Notes under the pieces: generated by a model
The model's input: the letters and a program-made list of their open reading frames with translations, nothing else
Told to the model about the DNA's origin: nothing
The model's database searches: none
Part shown: positions 39,086 to 48,210 of the stretch, one piece after another
How positions within the stretch are numbered: position 1 is the first letter of the stretch
Layout of the letters: every line of letters starts with the position of its first letter
Program-made: the position numbers and the translations under genes
Origin: Massilia sp. Mn16-1_5
Lineage (GTDB): Bacteria; Pseudomonadota; Gammaproteobacteria; Burkholderiales; Burkholderiaceae_D
NCBI RefSeq assembly: GCF_004798585.1
Contig: NZ_PPXQ01000003.1
Span: 186,001 to 250,000, forward strand
DNA: 64,000 nt
Direction of reading: 5' to 3'

Positions 39086-40271
39086 TCTGGATTCCTGATC
39101 TGACGGGGTTGGAGCGCTGCGGGTTGGAGAAGGCGGCGCGTAGCGCCGCGCCCACGGGCACCGGCGGCTTGCCGCTGAGGATGCGCGCCTTGTCGAGCGG
39201 GTGCAGGCGCGCGGCGTAGAAGCGCGCGATCAGCGGCGCCGGCAGACGATAAAAACGTTCCATGACGCGCCAGCGCTGGTCCGGATTGGCCGCCATGAAC
39301 AGCATGCGGTTGAGCAGGCGGAAAAAGCCCTGGTCGCGCCATTCCCGCTGCGCTTCATCGCGAATGGCGGCGAACAGTACGGATGCATTCAGCGCGCGCA
39401 GGGCGGCGATGCGCTCGGCCAGGCGCACCGCGTGCGGCAGCGAATAGCCGGTGGTCGCGTGGAACAGACCGGCGCGCAGGCCGGACACCGGCTGGCCCTG
39501 CATGTCCTGCCAGAAGCCTTCGATGTCGCCGGCCAGCACGATCGGCAGCGAGCCGTGTTCCTCGCGCAGCACCTCGGCGATGTTCCAGCCGCGCGTGCGC
39601 GCATAGGCGGCGATGTTGGCGCGCAGACGCTGCGGCTCCCATACGCCGGTGTCGACGTAATGGGTGTCCTCGATCAGCACGCGGTCGGGCCCGAAGGGCA
39701 GCAGGTAGACGAAGCGGTAGCCGCCTTGCTGCTCGACGCCGGCATCCATGATCACCGGCGATGTCAGCTTATGTGGGACGGCCAGTCTCACTTCCTGGCC
39801 GAGGAAGGTCTGGTAGCCGAGCGCCAGGCGCGAGCTGGGCCGCGGGCCGCGGCCGTCGATGACGGCACGCGCGTACAGGGTCTCGCCGCTTTCCAGGCGC
39901 ACGCTGGTCGGGTTGACGGTATCGGCGCGCACGCCGGTGCGCAGGGCAGGGCCGAGCGCCGCTTGGATGACGCGCACGAAGTCGCTGGAGGCGATGCTCG
40001 CATAGCCGCTGTCGAGCGTACGCGCATGGTTCGGGAACAGGACCTGGTATTGCGGCCAGCGGTGTGCGACCAGCGGTGCTATCCAGATGCGCTGCTCGAG
40101 CGCGAGGTCGCCGTCGTGGAAGGACCAGGTGTGGTTGCCGCCGATGCTGTCGCCCGCTTCCAGCAGCAGGATCTTCAGTTCCGGGCGCGCGCTGTGCAGG
40201 CGCCAGGCGATCAGGCCGTTCGCCAGGCCGCCGCCGACCAGGATCAGGTCATACAGGACGTGCTTATCCAT
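39072..40271 (-). CDS. crtY: Lycopene beta-cyclase CrtY
   Basis: 399 residues. Cyclises both ends of lycopene to beta-carotene. CrtY-type FAD motif DLILVGGGLANGLIAWRL, the conserved SIGGNHTWSFHDGDL, then VIDGRGPRPSS and the catalytic-region FVYLLPFGPDRVLIEDTHY. The C-terminus carries FYRLPAPLIARFYA. The start overlaps the crtX stop by 8 nt. This is the gammaproteobacterial-type cyclase, distinct from the CrtL or CruA types. Confidence 0.97.
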   Translation of the reverse strand: MDKHVLYDLILVGGGLANGLIAWRLHSARPELKILLLEAGDSIGGNHTWSFHDGDLALEQRIWIAPLVAHRWPQYQVLFPNHARTLDSGYASIASSDFVRVIQAALGPALRTGVRADTVNPTSVRLESGETLYARAVIDGRGPRPSSRLALGYQTFLGQEVRLAVPHKLTSPVIMDAGVEQQGGYRFVYLLPFGPDRVLIEDTHYVDTGVWEPQRLRANIAAYARTRGWNIAEVLREEHGSLPIVLAGDIEGFWQDMQGQPVSGLRAGLFHATTGYSLPHAVRLAERIAALRALNASVLFAAIRDEAQREWRDQGFFRLLNRMLFMAANPDQRWRVMERFYRLPAPLIARFYAARLHPLDKARILSGKPPVPVGAALRAAFSNPQRSNPVRSGIQNESS

Positions 40272-41556
40272 GCTGCACCGCGCTGCGTGTGTGGATGCCG
40301 AGCGCGGCTTCGACGATATCCGCCGCGCGTGCGCTGCCGCCCGCCTGTTTGACGCTCTCGGCCAGCGGCGCGCAGCGCCGGCGGAAGTCCGGTTCGTCGA
40401 GCAGGCGGCGCAGGCGCTGGGCAATGCCCTTGGTGCTGGTGAAGCGGGGCGAGGCGGACAGGCCGATGCCCGCGTGGCGGATGCGCGCCGCCACGCCCGG
40501 CTGATCGAAAGCGATCGGCAGCGCCAGGATCGGCGTGTCGGTCGCGACCGCATCCATGACCGTATTCAGGCCGCCGTGCGAGACGACGGCGTCCGCCCGC
40601 GCCAGCGCGGCTTCCTGCGGCGCGAAGGCGCATACCCAGGTCGCGCCCAGGCCTTCGAGCGCCGCTACTTGCCGCGCATCGAGGCCGCCGCAATGGGCCA
40701 GCAGGAGCTGGGCGTCGAGCCGGCGGCAGGCCTTGGCGATCCGTTTGAACAGGTCGAAGCGGTGGCCCTGCAGCGTGCCGAGCGACGCGAAGACGAATGG
40801 CCGGTCTTGCGCGATTTCCGGCAGCGCGTCGGTCCGCGCCGGGGCGCCGTGCGATGCAGCGCGCAGCGGGCCGACGTGGTGGAAGTGCGGCGGCAGCTCC
40901 CGGCGCGGAAATTCGAAGGCGGCCACCGTCTGGCTCAGCTGCGTGTAAGGAGACAGGCATTCGTGCAGGGCGCCGCGCAGGGGAATGCCGAGCCGGCGCG
41001 ACGCCGCTTCGATGGCGCGCCGGTGCGGTGTCATCATCCAGTCGTAGACGCGGGTGCTGCCTTCGAACATGTGCAGGGAACGTTCGCTGTCGCCCCAGTC
41101 GAAGGGCATGACCGGCAGCGGCACACCGGGCTCGCGGTTGACCGGCAGCGCGCAGGCGACCGATACGTAAGGCAGGCCGAGCGCTTCGGCGGCCATGCCG
41201 CCGGCCGCTTCCATCTGATCAGCCAGCACGGCATCGATGCGCAAGGTCTCGATGGCGGCGGGCAGTTCGTCGCACAGCATGGTGGTGGTGCCGGCCATGT
41301 CCTGGATGACGCGGCGCAGCCCGAGCGGACTGCCGGGGTTGGCGGCGCGGCGCAGCGACTGCGCCAGCGATCCGGGCGGATGGCTTTGAACGCCGACAGC
41401 ATGAAAGCCGAAGCGCGCATCCTTCAGGTAGGCGCGCGCGTCCGGACGCTGGAGAAAGGTCACGCGATGGCCGCGCTCGACCAAAGCCGCTGCGAGCGCC
41501 GACAGGGCGCTGACATGGCTGTAGAAGGCCGGGGCGACCACGCCGAAATGGGCCAT
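40264..41556 (-). CDS. crtX: Zeaxanthin glucosyltransferase CrtX
   Basis: 430 residues of glycosyltransferase family 1 (UGT type). Adds glucose from UDP-glucose to the hydroxyl groups of zeaxanthin. N-terminal MAHFGVVAPAFYSHVSALSA. The C-terminal nucleotide-sugar signature runs from WVCAFAPQEAALARADAVVS through HGGLNTVMDAV to DQPGVAARI. A GAGGA ribosome site precedes the start. Second in the operon, 24 bp after crtE. Confidence 0.94.
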   Translation of the reverse strand: MAHFGVVAPAFYSHVSALSALAAALVERGHRVTFLQRPDARAYLKDARFGFHAVGVQSHPPGSLAQSLRRAANPGSPLGLRRVIQDMAGTTTMLCDELPAAIETLRIDAVLADQMEAAGGMAAEALGLPYVSVACALPVNREPGVPLPVMPFDWGDSERSLHMFEGSTRVYDWMMTPHRRAIEAASRRLGIPLRGALHECLSPYTQLSQTVAAFEFPRRELPPHFHHVGPLRAASHGAPARTDALPEIAQDRPFVFASLGTLQGHRFDLFKRIAKACRRLDAQLLLAHCGGLDARQVAALEGLGATWVCAFAPQEAALARADAVVSHGGLNTVMDAVATDTPILALPIAFDQPGVAARIRHAGIGLSASPRFTSTKGIAQRLRRLLDEPDFRRRCAPLAESVKQAGGSARAADIVEAALGIHTRSAVQHG

Positions 41557-41580
41557 AGGCTGTCCTCGGCTAGCGGACGA

Positions 41581-42558
41581 TCAATGGTGCACCTGCTGCC
41601 GCTCCGCCGCGGCGTGCCCCGTGTCGGCGAAGCGAAAGCCCGCGCCCTGTCCGAACAGGGTGTCGACGAAGCGGCGCGTGCGCTGCTTGCTGCCGATCGC
41701 GTCGGTCAGATTGCGGTCGGCTTCGTCGAGGTGGCGCATCAGGCGCTTCCTCGCTTCCTCGGAACCGAGCGCGTTGACCAGGGTGGCCTTGCCCAGGTCC
41801 TTGCCGGTGTCCTTGCCCGTGACGTTGCTGTCCATCGCGACGTCGTCCTGGAAATCGTCGCGGATTTGAAATGCGTGGCCGGCGGCCAGGGCAAAAGCGC
41901 GCAGCGACTGGGCGACGCAGTCGTCAGTCTCGGCCAGGATCGCAGCCATGTCGACCGAGACGCCCAGCAGCACGCCGGTTTTCAGTTCATTGGTCGTGGC
42001 GATTTCCTGCTCCGAGCGCTGGGCGCCGGCGCGCAGGTCTTCGAACTGTCCGCGCACCAGGCCGGCCGTGCCGACCGTCTCGGACAGTTTCGCGACCAAG
42101 CGCGCACGTACCGCGGGCGGTACGTCGGGAGCCGTTGCCAGCACACCAAAGGCGCGGCTGAGCAGGGCGACGGAAGAGAGGATGGCGACGTCCTCGCCGA
42201 ACTGCACGTGGATGGTCGGCTGCCCGCGGCGCAGGCTGGCATCGTCCATACAGGGCAGGTCGTCCAGGATCAGGGAGGCGGCATGCACCATTTCGACGGC
42301 GCAGGCGATGTCGACCAGCGCGGGAGAGGAGCAGCCGAGGTCGCGCGCGACCAGCATCAGCAGCAGGGGACGCATGCGCTTGCCGGCGCTGAGGGTGCCG
42401 GCGCGCATGGCGACGGTGAGCAAGTCGGAGCCATTGCCGCTGTCGGGCAGCAGCTGGGCCATGCGCTCCTCGAACTCGTGGCGGATGGCGGCCAGCTCGG
42501 CCTGCCACGGATCGCCGCGCAGGTCGCGGATGTCCAATCGTCCAGTCATCGTAGTCAT
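41581..42558 (-). CDS. crtE: Geranylgeranyl diphosphate synthase CrtE
   Basis: 325 residues from the ATG at 42558, which has GGGGGA 7 nt upstream; an ATG at 42573 has no clear site. All-trans prenyltransferase making C20 GGPP from FPP and IPP. First Asp-rich motif LILDDLPCMDDASLRRGQPT, second QIRDDFQDDV, and the AGKRMRPLLLML opening helix. First gene of crtEXYIB. An idi gene, present in many Pantoea clusters, is not here. Confidence 0.95.
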   Translation of the reverse strand: MTTMTGRLDIRDLRGDPWQAELAAIRHEFEERMAQLLPDSGNGSDLLTVAMRAGTLSAGKRMRPLLLMLVARDLGCSSPALVDIACAVEMVHAASLILDDLPCMDDASLRRGQPTIHVQFGEDVAILSSVALLSRAFGVLATAPDVPPAVRARLVAKLSETVGTAGLVRGQFEDLRAGAQRSEQEIATTNELKTGVLLGVSVDMAAILAETDDCVAQSLRAFALAAGHAFQIRDDFQDDVAMDSNVTGKDTGKDLGKATLVNALGSEEARKRLMRHLDEADRNLTDAIGSKQRTRRFVDTLFGQGAGFRFADTGHAAAERQQVHH

Positions 42559-42595
42559 GTGCCGATCCCCCATGCTGAAGAGTTAGACAAAATTA

Positions 42596-42612
42596 ATGAA
42601 TTAGTAATTCAT
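42596..42612. promoter_or_regulatory. Perfect palindrome upstream of crtE
   Basis: ATGAATTA-G-TAATTCAT, an 8-bp arm perfect dyad, lies 38 bp before the crtE start in an AT-rich island. This is a plausible operator for the carotenoid operon. The regulator is unknown. Confidence 0.5.
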
Positions 42613-42829
42613 CATAACCGGAAGCGAATTGATGTAATCGTCAATGTTTCAACCGTGCGGCGGGGCGATGTTAGCTATTCTCGTTAAATCCAGCGATTTG
42701 TGTATAAAAACGGCGTAAATGTCCCGCTGTTGTCCCGGTAACGTGTGCGAGGCCTGAAAACGAAATGCCGCCGAGCGCGAGCGCAGGGCGGCATTTGAAC
42801 AATGGCGCGCGAGGCGCCTGGGCCGACAA

Positions 42830-43015
42830 TCAGGCGTAACTGGTCCAGCTTTGCGGGATATCGATATGCCCCGACCTGGCGGCATCGGCATAGGCACGCA
42901 TTTCGGCAACGACAGCTTCCAGCTGTTCATTACCCGGATTCATGAGAAATCCTTTCATGCGCTCTTGCAGGGCAGCCTGCTGGTCGCGCCATTCGTAACG
43001 GGAAGTCTTGCTCAT
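42830..43015 (-). CDS. Small conserved-looking hypothetical protein
   Basis: 61 residues, MSKTSRYEWRDQQAALQERM to DIPQSWTSYA, with a strong GGGGG ribosome site before the ATG. Predicted mainly helical, charged and soluble, with three Trp/Tyr-rich patches. No family is recognised. It lies between the carotenoid operon and the TetR-type regulator in the same direction as both. The clear ribosome site and coding-like composition argue for a real small gene. Confidence 0.6.
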   Translation of the reverse strand: MSKTSRYEWRDQQAALQERMKGFLMNPGNEQLEAVVAEMRAYADAARSGHIDIPQSWTSYA

Positions 43016-43149
43016 GCTACCCCCTTGCAGTGTCCTGCATCGATGTTCTTGTTGAGATCCATGACATCCTCCTTGATAAGGCAGACAGGTTCTCATTTTT
43101 ATCGATAACGGGTCCGTGCGATGCCGCACATTCGCTCGTCAGTACAGTC

Positions 43150-43806
43150 CTACTTCAGCACCGCGCGATAGAACAGTTCGAGGCGCTGCGCCAGCTGGCG
43201 ATGCGCTTCCTCATGCGCCGGCTGATCGTGCGGGAACACGAAGCGCTGCATGGCGTCGCCCGAAATCCAGCTGGTGAGAAAGGCGGGCAATTGCTCGAAG
43301 GGCAGGTCGGTGCGCAGCTGGGCGCGGATGTCGGGACGGGCAAAGAAGCGCTCCAGCATCTCGCGCGTCATGCGCGGGCCGGTGTCATAGAAAGTGTGGG
43401 CCAGCTCCGGATTGTCGCCGGCTTCCGCGATCACTACACGCTGCATCGCGATCAATTGATCTTCGCAGAGCAGGTCGAAAAAACGGTGCGCGAAATCGTC
43501 GACCACCTCGCGGAAAGGGCGCAGGTCGTGTTCCAGGTCGCCGACCTGGAAAAACTGCTCGCGGCGCGACACCAGCACCGCTTCGAGCAGGCCGGCCTTG
43601 CCGCCGAACTTGACGTAAATGGTGCGCACGGCCACGCGGGCGGCGCGGGCGATCGATTCCAGGCTGGTGCGCGTGTAGCCGTTGGTCAGGAACAGGCGGG
43701 CGGCGGCGTCGATCAGGTCTTGCATGCGGGCTTCGACGTCGCTTGCCTTGGGGCGGCCGGCGCCGCGCAGGCAGGGGACGCGGCTTGCTAACGATGATTT
43801 GCTCAT
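43150..43806 (-). CDS. TetR family regulator of the adjacent efflux operon
   Basis: 218 residues. N-terminal TetR helix-turn-helix (AARLFLTNGYTRTSLESIAR, then VAVRTIYVKFGGKAGLLEAV) and a ligand-binding helical domain of the AcrR/TetR C-terminal type. The ATG at 43806 excludes an N-terminal extension that would run into the divergent promoter. It is divergent from the EmrA/EmrB/OprM-type operon. The shared 112-bp region holds a near-ideal dyad overlapping the efflux promoter, so it is the likely repressor. Confidence 0.92.
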   Translation of the reverse strand: MSKSSLASRVPCLRGAGRPKASDVEARMQDLIDAAARLFLTNGYTRTSLESIARAARVAVRTIYVKFGGKAGLLEAVLVSRREQFFQVGDLEHDLRPFREVVDDFAHRFFDLLCEDQLIAMQRVVIAEAGDNPELAHTFYDTGPRMTREMLERFFARPDIRAQLRTDLPFEQLPAFLTSWISGDAMQRFVFPHDQPAHEEAHRQLAQRLELFYRAVLK

Positions 43807-43826
43807 GGCGTCACTGTAATTCACGC

Positions 43827-43854
43827 AGAAATGAAATGCAACCGTTTCATTTCT
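43827..43854. promoter_or_regulatory. Probable TetR-regulator operator
   Basis: A perfect dyad with 10-bp arms: AGAAATGAAA and TTTCATTTCT, separated by 8 bp. It ends at the first base of the -35 box of the efflux operon and lies 21 bp before the tetR start, so one bound dimer could repress both directions. Confidence 0.75.
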
Positions 43855-43882
43855 TGACGAACCCGAGCGCTTGTCGAATAAT
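43854..43882 (+). promoter_or_regulatory. Promoter of the efflux operon
   Basis: TTGACG (43854-43859) and AATAAT (43877-43882) with a 17-bp spacer, 37 bp before the EmrA-type start codon. Confidence 0.75.
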
Positions 43883-43918
43883 GTGGGAAATTGCCCTATT
43901 CCCTTTTCGGAGTACTCC

Positions 43919-45058
43919 ATGTCTCAAACGCCTACGCTCGAGCAGAAGCCGCTCGGTAATCCTTCCGTGGCCCCAGCCGCTCCCGGCAAGACCCCGCCCA
44001 ACAAGCGCGTCCTCGTCGTGGTCGGCCTGATCGCGATCGCGGCCCTGGCCGCCGGCGGACGCATGTGGTACCGCAGCCATAACTTCGTCGATACCGAAAA
44101 TGCCTACATCGCCGGCCACGTGCACCCGGTGTCGGCGCGCATCGCCGGCGTCGTCACGCGCGTGCTGGTGGAAGACAACCAGCACGTCAAGGCGGGCGAC
44201 GTCATCGCCGAACTCGATCCGGCCGACCAGCATGTACGCGTCGAGCAGATCGAAGCGCAGATCGCCAGCGCCAAGCAGCAGGTGATCCAGGCCGACGCGC
44301 AAGTCGAGCAGGTGCGGGCCCAGGCCCAGGCGGCGCAGGCGCAAGTCGGCCAGTCGCAGGCCCTGGCCCTGCGTGCGCGCCAGGACGCCGAGCGCTTCGG
44401 CCAGCTCTACACGAAGCAGATGAAGGCCGTCTCGAAGGCCGAAGTCGACGCCGCGAATGCCGCGCGCGCCGCCGCCGCGGCCGACGTGAATGCGCGCCGC
44501 GACAACGCCGCCGCCGCCAAGTCGCAGATCAATGCGGCGCAATCGGCGCGCGACGTGCTGAAAGCGCAAATCAAGGTGCTGCAGGCGCAGCTGAAGGACG
44601 CCAAGCAGCAGGTCACCTACAGCCGCATCGTCGCGCCGGTCGACGGCCGCATCGGCCGCCGCAGCGTCGAAGTGGGCGCGCGCGTGCAGCCGGGCCAGCA
44701 GCTGGTCGCCGTGGTCGAAGACAAGGTCTGGGTCACCGCCAACTTCAAGGAAACGCAACTGGCCGGCCTGAAGCCTGGCCAGGCGGTCGACCTCGAGATC
44801 GATGCGCTGCCGAACGAGCACCTGGTCGGCCGCGTCGACAGCTTCTCGCCGGCCTCGGGCAACCAGTTCGCGCTGCTGCCGGCCGATAACGCCACCGGCA
44901 ACTTCACCAAGATCGTGCAGCGCGTGCCGGTGAAGATCACCCTGGCACCGGCCGACGTGCAGCGCCTGACGGGCCGCCTGGTGCCGGGCATGTCGGTGGT
45001 CGCCGAAGTCGACCTGCGCCAGAAGGCGGAAGCTGCTCGTACCGCCTCTGCCAAGTAA
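43919..45058 (+). CDS. HlyD/EmrA family membrane fusion protein
   Basis: 379 residues. One membrane segment (about 31-47), a beta-barrel/lipoyl half (NFVDTENAYIAGHVHPVSAR), a long alpha-helical hairpin of about 110 residues rich in Ala/Gln, and the second lipoyl half (YSRIVAPVDGRIGRRSVEVG). It bridges the inner-membrane pump and outer-membrane channel. First gene of the three-gene operon; ribosome site GGAG. Confidence 0.95.
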   Translation: MSQTPTLEQKPLGNPSVAPAAPGKTPPNKRVLVVVGLIAIAALAAGGRMWYRSHNFVDTENAYIAGHVHPVSARIAGVVTRVLVEDNQHVKAGDVIAELDPADQHVRVEQIEAQIASAKQQVIQADAQVEQVRAQAQAAQAQVGQSQALALRARQDAERFGQLYTKQMKAVSKAEVDAANAARAAAAADVNARRDNAAAAKSQINAAQSARDVLKAQIKVLQAQLKDAKQQVTYSRIVAPVDGRIGRRSVEVGARVQPGQQLVAVVEDKVWVTANFKETQLAGLKPGQAVDLEIDALPNEHLVGRVDSFSPASGNQFALLPADNATGNFTKIVQRVPVKITLAPADVQRLTGRLVPGMSVVAEVDLRQKAEAARTASAK

Positions 45059-45067
45059 GGACGCTCC

Positions 45068-46672
45068 ATGACGAGTACGACCAAGGCCGCACCGGCCGTG
45101 TTCCCTGGCGCACCCGCCGCCGGTGCGCGCGTCGATGCGCGCACCTGGATCGCGGTCGCCGCCGGCATGCTGGGCGCCTTCATGGCGGTGCTCGACATCC
45201 AGATCACGAACTCCTCGCTGCGCGACATCCTGGGCACGCTCTCGGCGACCCAGGAAGAGGGCTCCTGGATCTCGACCGCCTACCTGTGCGCCGAGATCGT
45301 CGTGATCCCGATGACGGCGCTGTTCGCGCGCGCCTTCGGCGTGCGCCGCTACATGATCGGCACGACCTCCCTGTTCCTGGTGTTCTCGACCCTCTGCGGC
45401 GCGGCCTGGAACCTGGAGAGCATGATCGTCTTCCGCATGCTGCAGGGCTTTACGGGCGGCGCCCTGATTCCGATGGCGATGACCCTCGTGATGACGCGCC
45501 TGCCGAGTTCCAAGCGCGCGGTCGGCATGGCCATCTTCGGCCTCACCGCCACGCTGGCGCCGGCCATGGGTCCGACGCTGGGCGGCTACCTGTCCGAAAT
45601 CTACGGCTGGCCCTCGATCTTCTACATCAACTGGGTGCCGGGTGTGCTGCTCATTGCCGGCATGGTGTATGGCCTCGACCGCGAGCCCTCGCAGGCGCGC
45701 ACGCTCGTTCACGCCGACTGGCTCGGCATCAGCTTTATGGCGCTGGGCCTGGGCTGCCTGACGATCTTCCTGGAAGAGGGTAATTCGAAGGACTGGTTCG
45801 ATTCGCAGTTCATCATCACCTTCGCCGCATTGGCCCTGATCGGCATCCTCGGCTGGGTCGCGACCGCCTTCACGCGCCAGCAGTCGTTTGTGAACCTACG
45901 CCTCTACGGCCAGCGCAACTTCCTGATCGCGACCGTGCTGTCGGCCGTCACCGGCATGGGCCTGTACGGCTCCTCCTACCTGCTGCCGCTGTACCTGGGC
46001 CAGATCGCCGGCTACACACCGATGCAGATCGGCGAAGTGATTGCCTGGGTCGGGCTGCCGCAGCTGATCGTGATGCCCTTCGCGGCGGCCCTGTCCTCGA
46101 AGGTCGACAACCGCATCATGTGCAGCTTCGGCCTGCTGCTGTTCGGTGGCTCCTGCCTGATGAACGCCTACATGGACGCGACTACCGGCTACGACCAGCT
46201 GATGGTGACCCAGATCGTGCGCGCCATCGGCCAGCCTTTCGTGATGCTGACGCTGTCGAACTTCGCCATGAACGGCATCGCGCCGAAGGACATGCCCTCG
46301 GCCTCGAGCCTGTTCAACATGACGCGTAACCTGGGCGGTTCAGTCGGCATCGCGATGCTGGCAACCTCGCTCACCAACCGCGAACACTTCCACTCGGCGC
46401 GCCTGGGCGAATCGGTGTCGTCCTATGCGGCGCCGACCCAGGAACGCATCGACCAGATGACGCAAGCCTTCATCGCCAACGGCATCGATCCGGCCACGGC
46501 GGCCAACCAGGCGCTGGCCGCGCTCGACCGCATCGTGCGGCGCGAATCCTATGTGATGGCCTACAACGACGGCTTCTTCATCGTCGGCGCGATCCTGATC
46601 GGCTGCATCGCCATGGTCTGGCTCGCCGACAAGGTCAAGTCCCCCGGCGGCGCCGGCGGTGGCGGCCACTGA
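45068..46672 (+). CDS. DHA2 family MFS drug efflux permease (EmrB type)
   Basis: 534 residues, 14 membrane helices. Proton-coupled drug antiporter. Motif A-like and DHA2 features are LGAFMAVLDIQITNSSLRDI, EEGSWISTAYLCAEIVVIPM and PAMGPTLGGYLSEIYGWPS. Gly-rich hydrophilic end. Starts 9 bp after the membrane fusion gene and works with it and the outer-membrane lipoprotein as a tripartite exporter. Substrates cannot be predicted. Confidence 0.95.
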   Translation: MTSTTKAAPAVFPGAPAAGARVDARTWIAVAAGMLGAFMAVLDIQITNSSLRDILGTLSATQEEGSWISTAYLCAEIVVIPMTALFARAFGVRRYMIGTTSLFLVFSTLCGAAWNLESMIVFRMLQGFTGGALIPMAMTLVMTRLPSSKRAVGMAIFGLTATLAPAMGPTLGGYLSEIYGWPSIFYINWVPGVLLIAGMVYGLDREPSQARTLVHADWLGISFMALGLGCLTIFLEEGNSKDWFDSQFIITFAALALIGILGWVATAFTRQQSFVNLRLYGQRNFLIATVLSAVTGMGLYGSSYLLPLYLGQIAGYTPMQIGEVIAWVGLPQLIVMPFAAALSSKVDNRIMCSFGLLLFGGSCLMNAYMDATTGYDQLMVTQIVRAIGQPFVMLTLSNFAMNGIAPKDMPSASSLFNMTRNLGGSVGIAMLATSLTNREHFHSARLGESVSSYAAPTQERIDQMTQAFIANGIDPATAANQALAALDRIVRRESYVMAYNDGFFIVGAILIGCIAMVWLADKVKSPGGAGGGGH

Positions 46673-46702
46673 ACCAATTTAAGAGAAGAGAAGAGAAAAA
46701 CG

Positions 46703-48193
46703 ATGTTCGATTCCCTGATTCGCATGTTCCCGCCGAAGTTCTCACGGCATGCCTTGACCGTCGGCGTGAGCGCCGCGCTGGCCCTGATGGCAAGCGGCTG
46801 CTCCACCATCGGTCCGAATTTCAAGGCGCCCGCCACGGTGCAGACGCCGGCCTACCGCCATGCGGACGCGGCGCCGGCCACGTCATCCGATGCTGCGCGG
46901 CTGCCGGCCACCTGGTGGACCGTGTTCAACGATCCCACCCTGAACGACCTGGAAGAACGCGCCCTGCGCGACAACCCGGGCGCCAAGGCCGCGGCCCAGC
47001 GCCTGGTGCAGGCACAAGCCCAGCTTGGCGTGCTGCGCGCCGGCCAGGCGCCGAACGTGTCGGTGAATGCCGGCGTGTCGAATTCGCGCACCTCGGCCGA
47101 GACCTCGCAGGCGCTGGCCCTGGGCGGCCGCTCGATCGAAGGCAACAACTTCTCGGTCGGCGCGGCCTTCTCGTATGAGCTGGACATCTGGGGCCGCGTG
47201 CGGCGCGTGATCGAAGCGGCCGATGCCCAGGCGCTGGCCGCGCAAGACGACCGCGACGCCGTGCTCTTGATGCTGTCGAGCCAGGTGGCGCAAAGCTACT
47301 GGCAGCTGCGCGGGCTGGATGCCGAGCAGGCGATCCTGGTCAACGCCCTGGCGGCGCGGCGCGAAGCGCAGGAACTGGTCGAGGCCCGTTTCGATGCGGG
47401 TCTCACCAACGAACTGGACGTCTCGCGCGCCCGCGTCGAACGCGCCAACGCCGAAGCCGACCTGCATGAGGTGCAGCGCCAGCGTAATACCGTCGAACAC
47501 GCGCTGGCGCTGCTGGTCGGCGTCTCGCCGAGCACGCGCCTGCTGGCGGCCGATGCCACCCCAAGACTGCCGCTGCCGCCGACGATTCCGGTCGGCCTGC
47601 CGGCCAGCCTGCTGTCGCAGCGTCCGGACCTCGCATCCAGCGTCGCCAACCTGCGCGCGGCGAATGCGCAAGTCGGCGTGGCCGAAGGCATGTTTTATCC
47701 TTCGCTGACGCTGACCGGTAACTTCGGTTACGCCTCCGAATCGCTGCGCGACCTCGCCGGCGGCAGCGCGCGCCAGTTCTCGGTCGGTCCGCTGGCCCTG
47801 TCGCTGCCGATCTTCGACGGCGGCCGCAACAAGTCGAATCTCGCCCTGTACAAGGCGCGCTACGAAGAAGCGGTGGCGAACCACGAGAACCGCCTGCTGA
47901 CCGCGCTGCGCGAAGTCGAGGATGCCCTGTCGGACGCCCAGCAGCGCCAGAAGCAGGGCGACGTCCAGGCGCAAGCCCAGGAAGCGGCAAGCCGCGCGCT
48001 GCTGGTCGCGCAGGCGCGCTATGAGCGCGGCGTCTCGACCTACCTGGACGTCACCGATGCCCAGCGCAGCGCCCTGGCCGCCGACCGCGCCGCCGCGCAG
48101 ATCCGCACCCAGCGCCTGCTGGCCTCGGTCGCTGTGGCGCGCGCGCTGGGCGGCGGCTGGTCGCAGGGACCGGCCCTCGCGACGGTGCGCTGA
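46703..48193 (+). CDS. NodT/OprM-type outer-membrane efflux lipoprotein
   Basis: 496 residues. Lipobox MASGC with Cys33 as lipidation site, then the TolC-fold duplicated domain: ATWWTVFNDPTLNDLEERAL, AAFSYELDIWGRVRRVIEAA, SLPIFDGGRNKSNLALYKAR and VSTYLDVTDAQRSALAADRA. Forms the trimeric outer-membrane channel of the exporter. Third gene of the operon, followed by a strong terminator. Confidence 0.95.
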   Translation: MFDSLIRMFPPKFSRHALTVGVSAALALMASGCSTIGPNFKAPATVQTPAYRHADAAPATSSDAARLPATWWTVFNDPTLNDLEERALRDNPGAKAAAQRLVQAQAQLGVLRAGQAPNVSVNAGVSNSRTSAETSQALALGGRSIEGNNFSVGAAFSYELDIWGRVRRVIEAADAQALAAQDDRDAVLLMLSSQVAQSYWQLRGLDAEQAILVNALAARREAQELVEARFDAGLTNELDVSRARVERANAEADLHEVQRQRNTVEHALALLVGVSPSTRLLAADATPRLPLPPTIPVGLPASLLSQRPDLASSVANLRAANAQVGVAEGMFYPSLTLTGNFGYASESLRDLAGGSARQFSVGPLALSLPIFDGGRNKSNLALYKARYEEAVANHENRLLTALREVEDALSDAQQRQKQGDVQAQAQEAASRALLVAQARYERGVSTYLDVTDAQRSALAADRAAAQIRTQRLLASVAVARALGGGWSQGPALATVR

Positions 48194-48210
48194 TCCTCTT
48201 CGCGTGAACA

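Noticed and set aside
36203..42558. Search for idi and crtW in the carotenoid cluster
   Set aside because: Neither gene is present between 35 and 44 kb, so ketocarotenoid synthesis is not supported.
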